From the NCBI GenBank assembly GCA_035560935.1, contig DATMYQ010000144.1, positions 1-33,223 on the forward strand: a DNA stretch of 33,223 nucleotides, given 5' to 3'. The notes under the pieces were generated by a model, which worked only from the letters and a program-made list of their open reading frames with translations, was not told the DNA's origin and searched no databases. Shown here one piece after another: positions 31,391 to 33,223 of this stretch. This stretch comes from DATMYQ01 sp035560935 (GTDB lineage: Bacteria; Bacillota; Negativicutes; Sporomusales; Sporomusaceae). The position numbers were made by a program, and so were the translations under genes. Every line of letters starts with the position of its first letter. Positions within the stretch are counted from its first letter, which is position 1.

Positions 31391-33223
31391 ATGAAGTATA
31401 TTATTATTGGTACCGCCGGGCATGTGGATCATGGGAAGACGGCGGTGATCAAGGCGCTGACAGGGACCGACACTGACCGGCTGAAAGAAGAAAAACAACG
31501 GGGCATTTCCATTGATCTGGGCTTTGCCGCGTTGGAACTGACGCCGGACCTGGTGGCCGGTATTGTCGACGTTCCCGGGCATGAACGGTTTTTGAAAAAC
31601 ATGTTGGCGGGCAGTGGCGGCGTGGATTTGGCCATGTTGGTGATCGCGGCGGACGAAGGCGTCATGCCCCAGACCCGGGAACATTTGGCGATGCTGCAGC
31701 TGTACGGTATCCGGCAGGGAGTGGTGGTCTTAAATAAAGCGGACAAAGTCGATGCCGACTGGCTGGATCTGATGGAGGAAGAGGTGCGGAGTCTGCTGAA
31801 GGACACCTTTTTGGCGGCGGCACCGTTTTGCCGGGTTTCTGCCATTAGTGGCGAAGGAATACCGGAATTGCGGCAGCAGTTGACGCAATTGGCGCTGCAG
31901 ACGACGGCCCGGGACGATAACGCACCGTTTCGGCTCTGGATTGACCGGGTGTTCAGTATCAAAGGGCACGGGGCCGTCGTGACTGGCTCCGTATTGGGCG
32001 GACGGATAAAAATCGGCGACAGCGTGATGGTCTACCCGGGTGGACGGACGGCCCGGATTCGGGGTCTGGAATGGCACGGACAGAAAACGGAGGAAATACT
32101 GGCCGGCCAGCGAGCCGCAGTCAATCTGACCGGCGTGGAAATGGAGGAGTTGGGCCGGGGCATGTTTCTCAGCGCTCCGGAACGGGGTCAGACCGGGCTG
32201 GTTTGGGATCTTAAGGTGGAATGGCTGGCGGAAACCGCATCCGGGACCCGGGTTCGCCTGCATCTGGGAACGGGGGAGTTTTTGGGACGAGTGTACCGTT
32301 TTCGTAATGCGGACCCGGCGTACGTGCGGCTGGTACTGGAGCAGCCGCTGGCGGCCGGAGCCGGCGACCGGGGGATTCTGCGCCTGTATTCGCCGCAGCA
32401 TTTATTGGGGGGAGCGTTGCTGATCGGTCCGGGACGACGGGCCCGGAAACTGCCGCCCCCTCGGCTGGAAGCCGCCACCGCACTGGAAGCGGGCGATATG
32501 GAAGAGCTGCTATATCAATTGCTGGCCGATCACCGGCAATTCCAGAGCGGCGCTGATCTGAAACGGTTGGTGGGTTACGTGACAGACAAAGAAGTTAACC
32601 GGGCGTTGGACCGTTTGCTAAAAAACGGACGCCTGCTGCGGCTGGAAGGGCGTTACCTGGCCGCGGCAACCGAAGCGGCGCTGCTGTCCGCGTTAACAGC
32701 CATGCTAACCGCTTTCCATAAAAACGAACCGGAACGCAGCGGTCTGAGCAAGGAAACCGCCCGCCAGCGCCTGAAACTGGAGGAAAAAACCTGGGAAACG
32801 TTATTGCCGATATGGCTGGCCGCAGAAAAAATGGTCATTGCCGACGGGGAACTGGCTTTGCCGGAGCATGCGCTGCAGCATGGCGACCGGCGGCAGGATC
32901 TGACGGATCAGCTGGCGGCGGTTGTCCGGGAAGAGGAGCTGGTGAATCTCGATGTGGCGCTACTGGGGGAAAAACTGGCTTTAAATCCGGCTCAGGCAAA
33001 AGCGGCGCATGATATGTTGGTCAAGAAAGGAATTCTTGTCCGTATTGGAGATATGCATGTATACAGAAAAACAATTCAATACATAGGGCGCCTGCTTTAC
33101 CGGTATTTTCAGGATCATTCGGAGCTGACGGTGGCCGAATTCCGTGACCTGCTGAACACATCCCGCAAAGTGGCGCTGCCGCTTCTTGAGTATTTTGATA
33201 CGAATAAATATACAGTCAGGGAC
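31391..33223 (+). CDS. selB: selenocysteine-specific translation elongation factor SelB (partial, runs off the window)
   Basis: SelB delivers selenocysteinyl-tRNA to UGA codons marked by a SECIS element. The frame is open from ATG 31391 to the window end, giving 611 residues. It has the GTPase P-loop GTAGHVDHGKT (G10-K16), KEEKQRGISIDLGFA (switch 1), DVPGHERFLKNMLAG (G3), NKAD (G4) and VSA (G5). Beta-barrel domains follow (RLWIDRVFSIKGHGAVVTGSVLGG), then the C-terminal winged-helix region that binds mRNA, ending in FRDLLNTSRKVALPLLEYFDTNKYTVRD. That closing motif is usually 15-25 residues from the C-terminus, so only a small piece is missing. It is 34 nt after the methyltransferase gene, with AAAGGGG upstream. 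Confidence 0.97.
   Translation, partial: MKYIIIGTAGHVDHGKTAVIKALTGTDTDRLKEEKQRGISIDLGFAALELTPDLVAGIVDVPGHERFLKNMLAGSGGVDLAMLVIAADEGVMPQTREHLAMLQLYGIRQGVVVLNKADKVDADWLDLMEEEVRSLLKDTFLAAAPFCRVSAISGEGIPELRQQLTQLALQTTARDDNAPFRLWIDRVFSIKGHGAVVTGSVLGGRIKIGDSVMVYPGGRTARIRGLEWHGQKTEEILAGQRAAVNLTGVEMEELGRGMFLSAPERGQTGLVWDLKVEWLAETASGTRVRLHLGTGEFLGRVYRFRNADPAYVRLVLEQPLAAGAGDRGILRLYSPQHLLGGALLIGPGRRARKLPPPRLEAATALEAGDMEELLYQLLADHRQFQSGADLKRLVGYVTDKEVNRALDRLLKNGRLLRLEGRYLAAATEAALLSALTAMLTAFHKNEPERSGLSKETARQRLKLEEKTWETLLPIWLAAEKMVIADGELALPEHALQHGDRRQDLTDQLAAVVREEELVNLDVALLGEKLALNPAQAKAAHDMLVKKGILVRIGDMHVYRKTIQYIGRLLYRYFQDHSELTVAEFRDLLNTSRKVALPLLEYFDTNKYTVRD

Overview
This window looks like a chromosomal segment from an anaerobic Firmicute, at roughly 50% G+C. 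The order mnmE ... mnmG-rsmG-noc ... soj-spo0J-parS is the conserved origin-proximal cluster of Firmicutes. The Noc/Spo0J paralogue pair supports this. HydF ([FeFe]-hydrogenase maturation), aspartase, SelA/SelB and DUF342/DUF554/DUF4446 proteins fit an anaerobe, and my best guess is class Negativicutes (Sporomusa/Acetonema-like). That assignment is inference. No rRNA, tRNA, insertion sequence, prophage or CRISPR array was seen.

Layout. (1) 1-5.4 kb: rmuC (+), a convergent HD-GYP-type protein (-), and a large alanine/glutamine-rich protein (+) with internal repeats and a FliK-like C-terminus that leads straight into mnmE. (2) 5.4-6.9 kb: mnmE, then a terminator. (3) 6.9-10.9 kb: a four-gene unit with its own promoter, encoding a vWA protein, a PP2C phosphatase, a Ser/Thr kinase with zinc-ribbon and FHA-like tail, and a J-domain-like coiled-coil protein. 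The first three match the TerY-P phosphorylation triad, and the unit sits between mnmE and mnmG, which are normally adjacent. (4) 10.9-14.5 kb: mnmG-rsmG-noc. (5) 14.5-18.8 kb: accessory genes separating noc from soj: a VOC protein, a flavoprotein overlapping a stand-alone B3/4-domain protein, then (on -) a MetH-activation-like protein and a FapA/DUF342 protein. (6) 19.1-20.9 kb: soj-spo0J followed by a perfect parS inside a 34-bp palindrome. (7) 20.9-25.5 kb: aspartase, hydF, a cysteine-desulfurase-family enzyme and a DUF554 membrane protein. (8) 25.5-27.7 kb: DUF4446 protein, membrane-anchored M23 peptidase and bactofilin, a likely envelope-shape group. (9) 27.8-33.2 kb: selA, an adenine-specific DNA methyltransferase and selB, closely packed; selB runs off the window end.

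How the genes work together. MnmE and MnmG jointly modify the wobble uridine of tRNAs, and RsmG methylates 16S rRNA. Noc, Soj, Spo0J and parS handle chromosome segregation and division-site control. SelA and SelB make and deliver selenocysteine. HydF, perhaps with sulfur from the neighbouring desulfurase, serves hydrogenase assembly. The least conventional parts are the TerY-P-like signalling unit with its degenerate J-domain protein and the DNA methyltransferase lodged between selA and selB.
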